A DNA stretch of 64,000 bases from Fluviibacter sp964498255 (GTDB lineage Bacteria; Pseudomonadota; Gammaproteobacteria; Burkholderiales; Rhodocyclaceae), in contig CAZCGW010000001.1 in assembly GCA_964498255.1 (NCBI GenBank), positions 62,001 to 126,000 of the forward strand, in the 5' to 3' direction. Positions 1-8,579 of this stretch are shown piece after piece (within the stretch, counting starts at the first letter, position 1; every line of letters begins with the position of its first letter). A program made the position numbers and the translations under genes. The notes under the pieces are model-generated. The model was not told where the DNA came from and did not search any database. It worked only from the letters and a program-made list of their open reading frames with translations.

Positions 1-335
1 AGATAAGAGTGCCAGAGTGCCTGATGGTTGCTGGCGAATTCGTGCAGGACGTCCCAAGAGTAGAGCCCGCTGTCGTGGCCATCGGAGAAGATCAGCTTCA
101 CGGCGTAGTTGCCTACCGGCTCGATACCGGTGATGACGACATCTTCTTTGCCGACTTGTAGCACCTCATTACCCTGCCCGTGCCCACGAACTTCTGCCGA
201 GGGTGAGTAAACCCGTAAGAATTCTGCAGCAAGTGTTACTTCATCCAAGTCTGGATAGGTGAGCGCCAAGGCTGCGCCGCCCGAACGTACACGGATTTCT
301 TCCGGAATGGGTGTGTTGTTTTGGAGACCAGCCAT
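1..335 (-). CDS. DUF971 (gamma-butyrobetaine hydroxylase-like N-terminal domain) protein, 3' part cut off
   Basis: The minus strand opens with ATG at 335-333 and stays open to the window edge, giving about 111 residues beginning MAGLQNNTPIPEEI. The motifs SPSAEVRGHGQG, IEPVGNYAVKL, FSDGHDSGLYSWD and a tryptophan/histidine-rich end are typical of the small DUF971 family of roughly 120-135 residues, so perhaps 10-25 C-terminal residues lie outside. The domain resembles the N-terminal zinc-associated part of gamma-butyrobetaine hydroxylase, but the free-standing proteins have no proven function. In betaproteobacteria this gene usually precedes ubiE and the ubiquinone genes; that neighbour would lie to the left of the window and cannot be checked here. 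No strong ribosome binding site is visible. Confidence 0.85.
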   Translation of the reverse strand, partial: MAGLQNNTPIPEEIRVRSGGAALALTYPDLDEVTLAAEFLRVYSPSAEVRGHGQGNEVLQVGKEDVVITGIEPVGNYAVKLIFSDGHDSGLYSWDVLHEFASNHQALWHSY

Positions 336-421
336 ATGCAGATGATAGCATTTGGCTTGAATTGATTTAAAAATGCAAGCATCAAGAAATTAGGTTTGCA
401 CCTTAGGAGCGCCCTATTCTC

Positions 422-931
422 ATGGCTCAAAGAAGCGTCGAAAAATACCCAGGTCAGCGTAGTAAAGAGAAGAGAGAGCTTTTCGGAGCATTCCGTTTTC
501 GAGTAGTGGAAGATCTTTACAAACGTAGGTTTTTTGAGATCTTCCGAAACCGTTGTTTTAAGTGCGGAATGCCAGAAAAGTCAGTGCAAGATATCGGCGC
601 CCCGCCGAACTTATGCATCGATCATCATATTCCAATGGCGCTGGGTGGACATCTTGTTCCAGGTAATCTTGTTGCGCTCTGCAGGCGCTGCAATGGCGCC
701 AAGCTTGATAAAGATCCAAAAGATTTTTATTCGGCCGAAGAATTAAATCGCCTCCTACCTTTGCTGAATGCTCAACAAGAACTATTCATGTTTAGCTTTG
801 ATTGGGGTAAGTGGTCTGAAAACCGAGAAAGTTATTTATTAGAATTAGGCGTTCCGCCAGAAATAGTTCAACTAGCTTTGCATGACGAATGGTATGTCGG
901 GTATGTGGGGACTGGCGTCAGTAAATTATGA
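422..931 (+). CDS. Stand-alone HNH endonuclease-like protein
   Basis: This 169-residue protein carries an HNH/zinc-knuckle core: Cys45-x2-Cys48, Asp67-His68-His69, Asn82, and Cys87-x2-Cys90 followed by Asn91. That arrangement fits a Cys4 zinc-stabilised beta-beta-alpha metal nuclease. No DNA-recognition, intein or restriction domain is recognisable; residues 1-40 are basic and helical-looking. The gene seems AT-richer than its neighbours and lies between housekeeping genes, which suggests acquisition by transfer. Its stop overlaps the stop of convergent topB by six bases. It could be a homing or restriction-type nuclease or an uncharacterised domestic enzyme. The HNH call is firm; the biological role is unknown. 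Confidence 0.8.
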   Translation: MAQRSVEKYPGQRSKEKRELFGAFRFRVVEDLYKRRFFEIFRNRCFKCGMPEKSVQDIGAPPNLCIDHHIPMALGGHLVPGNLVALCRRCNGAKLDKDPKDFYSAEELNRLLPLLNAQQELFMFSFDWGKWSENRESYLLELGVPPEIVQLALHDEWYVGYVGTGVSKL

Positions 932-3514
932 GATCTTTTTTTCAGCTGATTTTTTTGCCGCGGTTTTTTTGGCAGCCGGTTTCTTGGCAGCTACTTTCTT
1001 AGCGGGCTTGGTGGCTTCGTCGCCTTCTGCCTTGGCCGTAGCTTTTTTGGCGGCAGGCTTCTTCGCAGCCGCACCGGCTTTTACCGGGCGAGGTTCGAAT
1101 TCAAACCCTACTTTGCCGTCTTTATCTAATGCCAGAAACGCAGAGAATTTGCGACGCGTGCGCGAAGAAACGAATTCTTTGAGCAGATCTGTTTTGCCGG
1201 CAGTTAGCAGTTTCGACATCTGTTCGGTGTCGATGGGCTGTTGCAGAATGATCTGGCCAGAGCGGAAGGTGCAGGATTTCTCCGGCCCCACTGATTTCTC
1301 ACAGACATACGAGGTAACGTACGGGTAAACGCTGGCCTTACATTTGGGGCAGGCACCAACGCTGGTAACACCTGAAAAGTCGACAGGTTCGGTAGAGCTA
1401 TCGTCTGAATTACCAAAATCGAACGCAGGCTGGTGTTCGTCGTTCAGTTTGATGAGTGCCGCGAACGGGCGTCCCATCTTGTTACGGAAGCCGTTGAGCG
1501 GGCCGACCTGGCGCTCTTTGATAAGCGTTTCGATTTCAGCACCTTCGAACTGTCGTCCGGCAACGGTTTTCCAGAGGCCGTAGTCGCAGCTACCGCACTG
1601 GAATTTCTTGTAGGTTTCCTTCATGACGCCGCCGCACTTGGGGCATGGCGTACTCAGGGTGCCAAAGTCACCGGGGATGGTGTCATGCTCGAAGTTCTTG
1701 GCCTTGGCGACCATGTCTTCGGTCATCTGCGCAATTTCGGCCATGAACTGTTTGCGCGAAAGTTCGCCGCGTTCCATGCTGCCGAGTTTGGATTCCCATT
1801 CGCCGGTAAGTTCTGGCGAGGTGAGCGCGGTAACGCCCAGGCCTTCCAGCAGGGTCATGAGATTGAAAGCTTTGGCCATCGGCAAGAGTTCGCGACCTTC
1901 GCGCAGCAGATACTGTTCCGCCAGTAGGCCTTCAATGATCTGGGCGCGGGTGGCTGGCGTGCCGAGGCCGCGGCCGGCCATGGCGGCACGGAGTTCGTCA
2001 TCGTCGATGCGCTTGCCGGCGCCTTCCATGGCGGAAAGCAGTGTGGCTTCAGAGTAGCGTGCCGGTGGGCGTGTGGCCGAGGCTTTAACGCGCACATCCT
2101 CTGTCTTGACCGCTTCGCCGGCAGTCACTGCGGGCAGGTTAGTTTCTTCGTCGCTTTCTTCCTTACCGTATACGGTGAGCCAGCCCTTTTTAACCAGGAC
2201 TTTGCCTTCGGTTTTAAAGGGGTGAGCGCCTACGCGGGTAATGCGGGTGGTGACCAGATATTCGGCGGCCGGGTAGAAAACAGAGAGGAAGCGGCGCACG
2301 ACGAAGTCGTAGAGTTTGGCTTCAACTTCCGACAAACTCTTGGGCACGGTGCCCGTCGGTATGATGGCGAAGTGATCCGAGATCTTGGTGTTATTGAAGA
2401 TTCGCTTGTTCGGTTTGACCCAGCCTTCTTTAACGATTTCGTTGGCGAAGGGGGCGTACAGATCTGGCAGACCGGCCAATACGTTGTGTACGGTCGGCAG
2501 ATAATCTTCGGGCAGGGCGCGCGAATCGGTACGCGGATAGGTTAAAACCTTGTGCCGTTCGTACAGCGCCTGGGCGATAGATAGCGTCGTTTTAGCAGAG
2601 AAGCCAAAACGCGTGTTCGCTTCACGTTGTAGGCTTGTTAGATCAAAAAGCAGGGGAGATAGCCGATTTTCTGGCTTTGCGGTGTCGGTGACGATGCCGG
2701 GTTTTCCCAGACAATCGCTGCGGATCGCAGCAGCTTCCTGTTCTTGCCACAGGCGTTCGGCACGGGCGTGTTCGTCTTCGCCCTTTTTGAAGCCTTCATC
2801 AAACCAACGGCCGGTGTAGTTACCGCCCGCGGCCTGGAATTCGCCTTCCACTTCCCAGTAGTTACGGGGAATAAAGGCACGGATTTCTTTTTCGCGCTCA
2901 ACGACCAGCGATAGCGTGGGTGTTTGTACCCGGCCAACGGTGGTGAGGTGAAAGCCACCGGTCTTGGAGTTAAAAGCTGTCATGGCACGGGTGCCATTAA
3001 TGCCGACTAACCAATCTGATTCCGAGCGGCAAACGGCCGCATCGGCCAGGCCCTGCATGTCCGCGCCATCGCGCAGATGTTCGAAGCCATTCTGGATGGC
3101 TTCTTTGGTCATGGATTGCAGCCACAAGCGCTGTACGGGCACCTTGGCCTTGGCGTACTGGGCGATGTAATTGAAGATGAGCTCGCCTTCGCGTCCCGCG
3201 TCACATGCGTTGATGAGGCCGTCGACATCTTTGCGGCGGAGCAGCTTTTGCAAGACTTTCAGGCGTGGCGCTGATTTCTCGATAGGCTGCAGATCAAAAT
3301 GCGGGGGAATGACGGGCAGATGGGCAAAAGTCCACTTGCCGCGTTTGACTTCGAATTCTTCAGGGCATATTAGCGCCAGGAGGTGACCCACAGCGGAAGA
3401 AAGGACGTAATCGTCGCTTTCGTAATAGTCGTCATGCTTGGTAAAGCCGCCGAGCGCTTTGGAAATATCCAAGGCGACGGATGGTTTTTCGGCAATGATT
3501 AACTTTTTTCCCAT
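926..3514 (-). CDS. topB: DNA topoisomerase III (type IA)
   Basis: The 862-residue product relaxes and decatenates DNA by cleaving one strand through a covalent tyrosine link. An N-terminal TOPRIM domain begins at residue 3 and contains DAGREGEL at 105-112. The catalytic tyrosine is Tyr326 in LTYPRTDS. After the toroidal core come two zinc-ribbon-like segments: CPKCGG...CGSC, and CPKCKA followed by spaced cysteines. The last 55 residues are a Lys/Ala-rich tail that probably binds DNA non-specifically. The length is longer than the E. coli enzyme because of the zinc ribbons and tail. A good promoter lies just upstream, so it need not depend on the smg-dprA transcript. Confidence 0.95.
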   Translation of the reverse strand: MGKKLIIAEKPSVALDISKALGGFTKHDDYYESDDYVLSSAVGHLLALICPEEFEVKRGKWTFAHLPVIPPHFDLQPIEKSAPRLKVLQKLLRRKDVDGLINACDAGREGELIFNYIAQYAKAKVPVQRLWLQSMTKEAIQNGFEHLRDGADMQGLADAAVCRSESDWLVGINGTRAMTAFNSKTGGFHLTTVGRVQTPTLSLVVEREKEIRAFIPRNYWEVEGEFQAAGGNYTGRWFDEGFKKGEDEHARAERLWQEQEAAAIRSDCLGKPGIVTDTAKPENRLSPLLFDLTSLQREANTRFGFSAKTTLSIAQALYERHKVLTYPRTDSRALPEDYLPTVHNVLAGLPDLYAPFANEIVKEGWVKPNKRIFNNTKISDHFAIIPTGTVPKSLSEVEAKLYDFVVRRFLSVFYPAAEYLVTTRITRVGAHPFKTEGKVLVKKGWLTVYGKEESDEETNLPAVTAGEAVKTEDVRVKASATRPPARYSEATLLSAMEGAGKRIDDDELRAAMAGRGLGTPATRAQIIEGLLAEQYLLREGRELLPMAKAFNLMTLLEGLGVTALTSPELTGEWESKLGSMERGELSRKQFMAEIAQMTEDMVAKAKNFEHDTIPGDFGTLSTPCPKCGGVMKETYKKFQCGSCDYGLWKTVAGRQFEGAEIETLIKERQVGPLNGFRNKMGRPFAALIKLNDEHQPAFDFGNSDDSSTEPVDFSGVTSVGACPKCKASVYPYVTSYVCEKSVGPEKSCTFRSGQIILQQPIDTEQMSKLLTAGKTDLLKEFVSSRTRRKFSAFLALDKDGKVGFEFEPRPVKAGAAAKKPAAKKATAKAEGDEATKPAKKVAAKKPAAKKTAAKKSAEKKIS

Positions 3515-3541
3515 GGGGTGCTTCTCGTAAGTGACCGCCGC

Positions 3542-3570
3542 ATAATAGGAGGGCGCGCCGCGCTTGGCAA
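3542..3570 (-). promoter_or_regulatory. Sigma70-type promoter of topB
   Basis: Read on the minus strand, TTGCCA (3570-3565) and TATTAT (3547-3542) are separated by exactly 17 bases. Transcription would start near 3535, about 20 bases before the topB ATG. The -35 box matches four of six consensus positions and the -10 box five of six. The site lies between smg and topB. Confidence 0.65.
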
Positions 3571-3591
3571 GCAGCGCGTTTTTAGATGCGG

Positions 3592-4050
3592 TTAATTGTA
3601 GGGGGCGCTCATGTCGTCGAGCAGGGTCTCGACGAGCAGACTATCGACCGCCTGATTACGGCTCCACAGCACCATGAGCACGATAATCTTGAAGTGGTCC
3701 AGGCTTAAATCTTCCATCGCCATGGCGCGGTCGATGATCAGTTCGCGTAGCCCGGCAGGCACAGCATTCTGCTTTTCCAGGGCGAACAGGTAGTTCAGGC
3801 AGTCGTGCCCGAGGTGTTCATATTCGCGATCAGTAAAGATGCGGACGGATTCGGCGGAGGGTGCCGAGATTGCACGGTAGCGCTCACCGCTGAGCCCTGC
3901 CAGCCAGCCAAAGGCCTGGTCGATCTCTTCGCGCTCGAACCCAGCTTCGATCAGGGTCTCGGATAACGGAGACTCTTCAAAACTGGTTTGTTGGTCACCG
4001 GCGCCGAGCTCTTCGAAGTGTTCGAACAGATAAACAAGGATGTCGAGCAT
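3592..4050 (-). CDS. smg: Smg family protein (DUF494)
   Basis: The 152-residue protein begins MLDILVYLFEHFEE and is acidic throughout, as is typical of the Smg/DUF494 family (about 150-160 residues). The family is widespread in beta- and gammaproteobacteria, almost always directly downstream of dprA and next to topoisomerase genes. The molecular function is not established. Here it follows dprA by 47 bases in the same direction and precedes topB, reproducing that conserved order. No catalytic motif or membrane segment is visible. The family call rests on the N-terminal motif, length and position. Confidence 0.88.
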   Translation of the reverse strand: MLDILVYLFEHFEELGAGDQQTSFEESPLSETLIEAGFEREEIDQAFGWLAGLSGERYRAISAPSAESVRIFTDREYEHLGHDCLNYLFALEKQNAVPAGLRELIIDRAMAMEDLSLDHFKIIVLMVLWSRNQAVDSLLVETLLDDMSAPYN

Positions 4051-4097
4051 GGGGCAACCTATCGCGTTGTGTCAGTCAGATAGCCTGAAGGGGTAGG

Positions 4098-5228
4098 TTA
4101 GCTGCGGATAAGACGTTGGTAACGCCCGCCCGGCAGGTTTGTCACCACACCTTCTAGACTGAGTTCGGTCAGCATCGCAAGAACTACGTCTGTCGTCAAC
4201 CCGGAACGGCTGATTAATTGATCCAGTGTACTGGGGTCATGTCCCAAAGCAGCGATGAGCGGGGCGTGTGCCGGGTTGTCCGCAGGGGCTTCCGCGGGAG
4301 CGATGACGTTGCCTGCAGACTGCGGGCGTAGTTCTTCCAGGATGTCCTGAGCGCATTCAACGAGCTTGGCGCCCTGCTTGATGAGCGCATGGCAGCCTTT
4401 ATATTGCGGGGCGTGTATGGAGCCCGGGATAGCAAAAATATCCCGACCCAATTCACCGGCCAGTCGGGCGGTAATGAGCGAACCGGAAGCGGGCGCTGCT
4501 TCAACCACCAGGCAGGCCTGCGACAAACCCGCGATGAGCCGGTTGCGACGGGGAAAGTTGCTGGCCGTGGCGGCGGTGCCTAATGGGAATTCCGAAATAA
4601 TGCAGCCCTTGCCGGTAATGATGTGTGCCAGTTTTTTATTGCTGGCGGGGTAGACCCGGTCAATACCGGTGCCAATGATGGCAATGGTGCCGCTTGGCGC
4701 CTCGCTGCGTAGGGCACCTTCATGGGCGGCGGCATCGATGCCCAACGCCAGACCACTGATTATTGTAAAGCCGGCATCGGCCAGCACGCGGGAGAAAGCC
4801 AGCGCATTCTCAATACCCTGCGGGGTTGCGTTGCGGCTACCCACCACGCCAATGGCGGCACGGTTGAGGTAGGCGGGGTCGCCGTTCACGTAAAGCAGGC
4901 TGGGGGGATCAGCGGATTCCAGCAAGCGCTGTGGGTAATCGCGGTCGGCCAGGGTGACGATGTGATGGGCGGGTTCCTGAAGCCAGCTTAGTGTTTGCGT
5001 AATGAGTGCTTGCTGAGCCTCATTATTAATGCCGTCAAAAAGTGCTTGGGCGAGCTTGATGCCAATGATGCCGCTGACGGCGCTGAGGCCGGCATTAAAG
5101 ACAGCATCCGGGCTGCCAAAGGCGCGCAGCAACTCCTGCTGCTTGCGTGGGCCAATGCCGGCTGGCAGCGTGAGGTTTAACCAGCTGCGAAGCTCATGTT
5201 GGGTTTGCGATGCGCTGAGTGGGGTCAT
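4098..5228 (-). CDS. dprA: DNA-processing protein DprA
   Basis: DprA loads RecA on incoming single-stranded DNA during natural transformation and protects it. The 376-residue protein has an N-terminal helix-hairpin-helix/SAM-like region (about 10-75), a Rossmann-like DNA-binding core with VVGSRNATPQG and ISGLALGIDAAAHEG, and a C-terminal winged helix of about 60 residues after an Ala/Pro-rich linker. This is the usual three-part DprA layout. Its start overlaps the stop of the upstream exported-protein gene by four bases (ATGA), so the two are probably translationally coupled. An intact dprA suggests possible competence, though no other competence gene is in the window. Confidence 0.95.
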   Translation of the reverse strand: MTPLSASQTQHELRSWLNLTLPAGIGPRKQQELLRAFGSPDAVFNAGLSAVSGIIGIKLAQALFDGINNEAQQALITQTLSWLQEPAHHIVTLADRDYPQRLLESADPPSLLYVNGDPAYLNRAAIGVVGSRNATPQGIENALAFSRVLADAGFTIISGLALGIDAAAHEGALRSEAPSGTIAIIGTGIDRVYPASNKKLAHIITGKGCIISEFPLGTAATASNFPRRNRLIAGLSQACLVVEAAPASGSLITARLAGELGRDIFAIPGSIHAPQYKGCHALIKQGAKLVECAQDILEELRPQSAGNVIAPAEAPADNPAHAPLIAALGHDPSTLDQLISRSGLTTDVVLAMLTELSLEGVVTNLPGGRYQRLIRS

Positions 5229-6088
5229 GGTTGACTCTTTGTGGGGCTAAGGCGCACCAGGTCGCCCGGTTGAACCGCTTGTACGATTTGCTGAATCCGG
5301 ATGATAGCGGTGTCTGGGTATGCGGCGACCACCATAGCGGTGCCGACACGATGCCCTGGTGTCTGGGCACGGGTAATAGCCGGGTTGTCATCGAAAACGC
5401 TGGCTGAGTCATTGCGGGTGTCGTCCACCGGTTGGTCCAGTTTGCGGCCGTAAGTGGCCACCGCAGGGCGCCACAGTGTTACTGTGCTGCCCCGGGTTAA
5501 TCCGGCGGCGCAACCGCCGGAAACGGCCAGTAGATCTCCGCCAGACGAGAGCATGTCGGCTTGGCTCACAATGGCCATCACCCGTGGGGTGGCCGTGGGT
5601 CGTTCAGCAAGGGGTAGTGGCTTACAGATAGGGGGCGCGTATGTTTTTGCTTCGGCGCGGGTCATGACACTGTCGCCCCGCATGACTTCCTGTTGTAGGG
5701 ATTGCAGACGCATCCAGGCCACACCGGGCTGATCCGGATGGGCGATTTCAGCGGCTTCATCCTTTTGGCTTAAGGTTTGGCCGTTGGCAACGGGCACTGC
5801 AAGAATGCCAAGTACGCGCCCTTCAGATGTGCTCAGGCGTATGCCCTGCCGGAATATCAGCAGCGGTGTATCAGGTGGTAAGCGTGCATCCGTTTCGGAA
5901 AGCTGAATCCGGATCGTGCTGTATTGATCCATCAGCCGCTGATTGAGCGTGTCACCCGTAATCCGTGGCAGTGCGCCAAAGGTCGCTTCCGGTACCACTA
6001 GAGGTAGCGGCTCGGCCAAAGCCGAGACTGACGACAACCCCATAAGGGCAATAGCCAGGAAAACAGCACGGTTGAATTTAAGGCGCAT
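5225..6088 (-). CDS. Exported protein at the position of the LysM peptidoglycan-binding protein; LysM not visible
   Basis: The 287-residue protein starts with a clear Sec signal peptide (basic MRLKFNR, hydrophobic stretch, likely cleavage after SALA, residue ~25). In betaproteobacteria the gene between dprA and def normally encodes a longer secreted protein with an N-terminal LysM domain and a conserved beta-rich C-terminal region. The C-terminal half here (RVMAIVSQAD, GLTRGSTVTLWRP, VGTAMVVAAYPDTAIIRIQ, VQPGDLVRL) fits that region. Near residue 42 only TGDTLNQRLM resembles a LysM start, without the usual tryptophan and following pattern. The LysM seems lost or highly diverged. The family assignment is inferred from position and C-terminal pattern; function is unproven. 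Confidence 0.6.
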   Translation of the reverse strand: MRLKFNRAVFLAIALMGLSSVSALAEPLPLVVPEATFGALPRITGDTLNQRLMDQYSTIRIQLSETDARLPPDTPLLIFRQGIRLSTSEGRVLGILAVPVANGQTLSQKDEAAEIAHPDQPGVAWMRLQSLQQEVMRGDSVMTRAEAKTYAPPICKPLPLAERPTATPRVMAIVSQADMLSSGGDLLAVSGGCAAGLTRGSTVTLWRPAVATYGRKLDQPVDDTRNDSASVFDDNPAITRAQTPGHRVGTAMVVAAYPDTAIIRIQQIVQAVQPGDLVRLSPTKSQP

Positions 6089-6091
6089 CGC

Positions 6092-6097
6092 TATAAT
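6092..6097 (+). promoter_or_regulatory. Possible -10 element for def-fmt
   Basis: A perfect TATAAT lies in the 105-base divergent gap between the exported-protein gene and def, about 95 bases upstream of the def ATG. The nearest -35-like sequence, TTGAAT at 6072-6077, is only 14 bases away, shorter than optimal, so this is weak evidence. Confidence 0.3.
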
Positions 6098-6193
6098 ATT
6101 GATCCGAAAGCGGCGCCATTCTGTGGCAGCCCGAGATAAGCATAAATCATTTTACACATCAGCAACGCTGGTGCGCCCATACCGAGTACACGC

Positions 6194-6697
6194 ATGGCAT
6201 TGTTACCGATACTGAGATTTCCTGACGAACGGCTACGCACGGTTGCCAAACCCGTTACCGTGTTTGATGACGCCTTGCGCAAACTGGTAGCGGACATGGC
6301 AGAGACCATGTACGAAGCGCCGGGTATTGGTCTAGCTGCAACGCAGGTGAATGTGCATCAGCGTGTGGTGGTGATTGATGTCTCGGAAGACCAGAAAGGT
6401 TTACAGGCCTTTGTTAACCCGGTGATCGAATCGTTGAGTGGTATGCAGACCTATGAAGAGGGTTGCCTCTCTGTTCCGGGTGTTTACGATAAGGTCGATC
6501 GCCCCTCTGATGTGCGCGTGCGCTACCAGGATTTGGATGGGAAAGAACATGTACTGGAGACGGGCGACTTGCTGGCGATTTGCATCCAGCATGAGATTGA
6601 TCACCTGAATGGCAAAGTGTTTGTTGATCACCTCTCTCAGCTTAAACAGACCCGCATTAAAAATAAGCTGGCCAAGCTGGCCCGACAGAACGTATGA
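6194..6697 (+). CDS. def: Peptide deformylase
   Basis: The enzyme removes the formyl group from the N-terminal methionine of new proteins. All three signature motifs are present: GIGLAATQ, EGCLSVP (metal-binding cysteine) and HEIDH (two histidine ligands and the catalytic glutamate). At 167 residues it matches the E. coli protein closely. It overlaps fmt by four bases (ATGA), so deformylase and formyltransferase are translationally coupled, as in most bacteria. Confidence 0.97.
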   Translation: MALLPILRFPDERLRTVAKPVTVFDDALRKLVADMAETMYEAPGIGLAATQVNVHQRVVVIDVSEDQKGLQAFVNPVIESLSGMQTYEEGCLSVPGVYDKVDRPSDVRVRYQDLDGKEHVLETGDLLAICIQHEIDHLNGKVFVDHLSQLKQTRIKNKLAKLARQNV

Positions 6698-7626
6698 CGT
6701 TACGCGTTGGTTTTGCCGGTACACCGGCCTTTGCAGAGCAGGCCTTGCAGGCCATACTGGATGCCAAATTTAATATCGTGGTGGCGCTGACGCAACCGGA
6801 TCGTCCTTCGGGCCGCGGCATGCAACTCACGCCCTCCCCTGTAAAGCAGTTGGCGTTGAAGTACGGCATCCCGGTAGAGCAACCTGTATCGCTACGTAAC
6901 GATGAGGCACAGGCGCTGGTGCGCGCCTACAACCTGGATGTGCTGGTGGTGGTGGCTTACGGTTTGATCCTCCCGCAGGCTGTGCTGGATATGCCACGCT
7001 ACGGTTGCCTGAATATTCACGGATCCATTTTGCCGCGCTGGCGTGGTGCCGCGCCTATTCACCGTGCGATTGAAGCCGGAGATTCAGAAACCGGTGTCTG
7101 CATTATGCAGATGGATGCGGGTCTGGATACGGGAGGCGTGGTGGATGAAGCGCGTCTACCGATTGCTGCGACAGATACAACGGCGTTGTTGCATGACCGG
7201 CTGGCGGCATTGGGTGCCGAACGGATTGTTGCGGTGCTGAAAAAGCTGGCGGCGGGCGAAGCGCTCGTTGCGGTGGCGCAGCCAGAAGCCGGCGTGACTT
7301 ATGCCCACAAGCTGGAAAAGCAGGAGTCGTTGTTAAACCTGCAAGCGCCGGCTGTAGAACTGGATCGAAAAATTCGTGCCTACAATCCATTCCCCGGTGC
7401 AGTGCTGCATTCGGGGACGCAAGCCATCAAGATCTGGGGCGCACGCATTGTTTCTGCCAAAGGCCAGCCTGGCACCGTGCTGTCATCGGATGATGCCGGT
7501 GTGGTTGTGGCGTGTGGTGAGGGGGCTTTATGTCTGGAAGTGCTGCAGGCCCCCGGCGGTAAGCGTCTGAAGGCCGCAGACTTCTTGCGGGGTCACCCGC
7601 TCCCCGTTGGCACCTTGCTGACTTGA
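6694..7626 (+). CDS. fmt: Methionyl-tRNA formyltransferase
   Basis: Fmt formylates initiator Met-tRNA using 10-formyltetrahydrofolate. The 310-residue protein begins MTLRVGFAGTPAFA and contains the catalytic block NIHGSILPRWRGAAP, followed by TGVCIMQMDAGLDTGGV, all family hallmarks. The C-terminal third (from about 205) is the OB-fold tRNA-binding domain, with YNPFPGA near its beginning. The length is normal. It is the second gene of the def-fmt operon; a small inverted repeat follows its stop. Confidence 0.97.
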   Translation: MTLRVGFAGTPAFAEQALQAILDAKFNIVVALTQPDRPSGRGMQLTPSPVKQLALKYGIPVEQPVSLRNDEAQALVRAYNLDVLVVVAYGLILPQAVLDMPRYGCLNIHGSILPRWRGAAPIHRAIEAGDSETGVCIMQMDAGLDTGGVVDEARLPIAATDTTALLHDRLAALGAERIVAVLKKLAAGEALVAVAQPEAGVTYAHKLEKQESLLNLQAPAVELDRKIRAYNPFPGAVLHSGTQAIKIWGARIVSAKGQPGTVLSSDDAGVVVACGEGALCLEVLQAPGGKRLKAADFLRGHPLPVGTLLT

Positions 7627-7640
7627 AAATTTCCGATGAG

Positions 7641-7658
7641 TCGCTAAATGTTTAGCGA
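7641..7658. repeat. Perfect 8-bp inverted repeat after fmt
   Basis: TCGCTAAA and TTTAGCGA flank two bases, giving a hairpin with a 7-bp stem and 4-base loop. It sits between fmt and htpX. The following bases contain only a broken T run (TTTCCTAAGGATTT), so it is a weak terminator at best. It could equally be an operator for htpX. Confidence 0.4.
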
Positions 7659-7736
7659 TTTCCTAAGGATTTATTAAGGCGGATGTAGTTCTAATAGACG
7701 CCATAGGTCATAACGTTTCTCCGCAGAGGTGATCAC

Positions 7737-8579
7737 ATGGGTAACTGGTTTAAAACAACGGTTCTGTTTGCGGCCATTCTGGCGCTGTTCATGATGATCG
7801 GCGGGCTGATTGGTGGCCGTGAAGGCATGATGATGGCGCTGCTGCTCGGTGGCGGCATGAACTTCTTTGCCTACTGGTTTTCAGACAAGATGGTGTTGCG
7901 TATGTATAACGCGCAACCTGTGGATGAAACCTCATCGCCTTACCTGTACAACATGGTGCGCGACTTGGCGACACGTGCCGAGCTGCCAATGCCACGGGTG
8001 TATCTGATCGACGAGGCGCAACCGAATGCGTTTGCCACCGGGCGCAATCCGGACAATGCGGCCGTGGCTGCCACCACCGGTATTGTCAGTCTGCTGAGCG
8101 AGCGCGAGCTGCGTGGTGTGATGGCTCATGAACTAGCGCATGTGAAGCATCGCGACATTCTGACGTCGACCATTGCGGCCACCCTGGCGGGCGCAATTTC
8201 TGCGCTGGCCAACTTTGCGATGTTCTTCGGTGGGCGTGATGAAGAGGGGCGGCCGGCGAATGCGGTGGTGAGCGTCATCGTGGCAATCATTGCGCCGCTG
8301 GCCGCGATGCTCATTCAGATGGCGATTTCGCGCGCGCGTGAATTTGAGGCAGACCGTGGTGGTGCCGAGATCAGTGGTGACCCGCTGGCACTGGCCGGTG
8401 CGCTGGCCAAAATTGATGCCTACGCACGTGGTATTCCCTTCCCTACTGCCGAGGCACATCCGGCAACGGCACAGATGATGATCATGAATCCGTTGGCTGG
8501 TGGTGGGATTGATACGCTATTTTCGACGCACCCTAAAACGGCTGAGCGTATTGCACGCCTGGAGGCGATGGCGCGTTAA
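7737..8579 (+). CDS. htpX: Membrane zinc metalloprotease HtpX
   Basis: HtpX is a heat-shock-associated inner-membrane protease that degrades misfolded membrane proteins. The 280-residue product has two N-terminal membrane segments (about 7-25 and 32-48) and the zinc site HELAH at 131-135. A third ligand is the Glu in REFEAD near 206, and another hydrophobic pair lies around 155-200. Length and topology match the M48 family. AGAGGTGATC just before the ATG is a good ribosome binding site. Upstream, CTTGAAA (7622-7628) resembles a sigma32 -35 box, but I see no convincing partner. Its stop overlaps the stop of the convergent nuclease gene. Confidence 0.95.
   Translation: MGNWFKTTVLFAAILALFMMIGGLIGGREGMMMALLLGGGMNFFAYWFSDKMVLRMYNAQPVDETSSPYLYNMVRDLATRAELPMPRVYLIDEAQPNAFATGRNPDNAAVAATTGIVSLLSERELRGVMAHELAHVKHRDILTSTIAATLAGAISALANFAMFFGGRDEEGRPANAVVSVIVAIIAPLAAMLIQMAISRAREFEADRGGAEISGDPLALAGALAKIDAYARGIPFPTAEAHPATAQMMIMNPLAGGGIDTLFSTHPKTAERIARLEAMAR

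Noticed and set aside
236..430. 64-residue open frame on the minus strand at the left edge
   Set aside because: The DUF971 gene in another minus-strand frame covers this stretch and matches its family.
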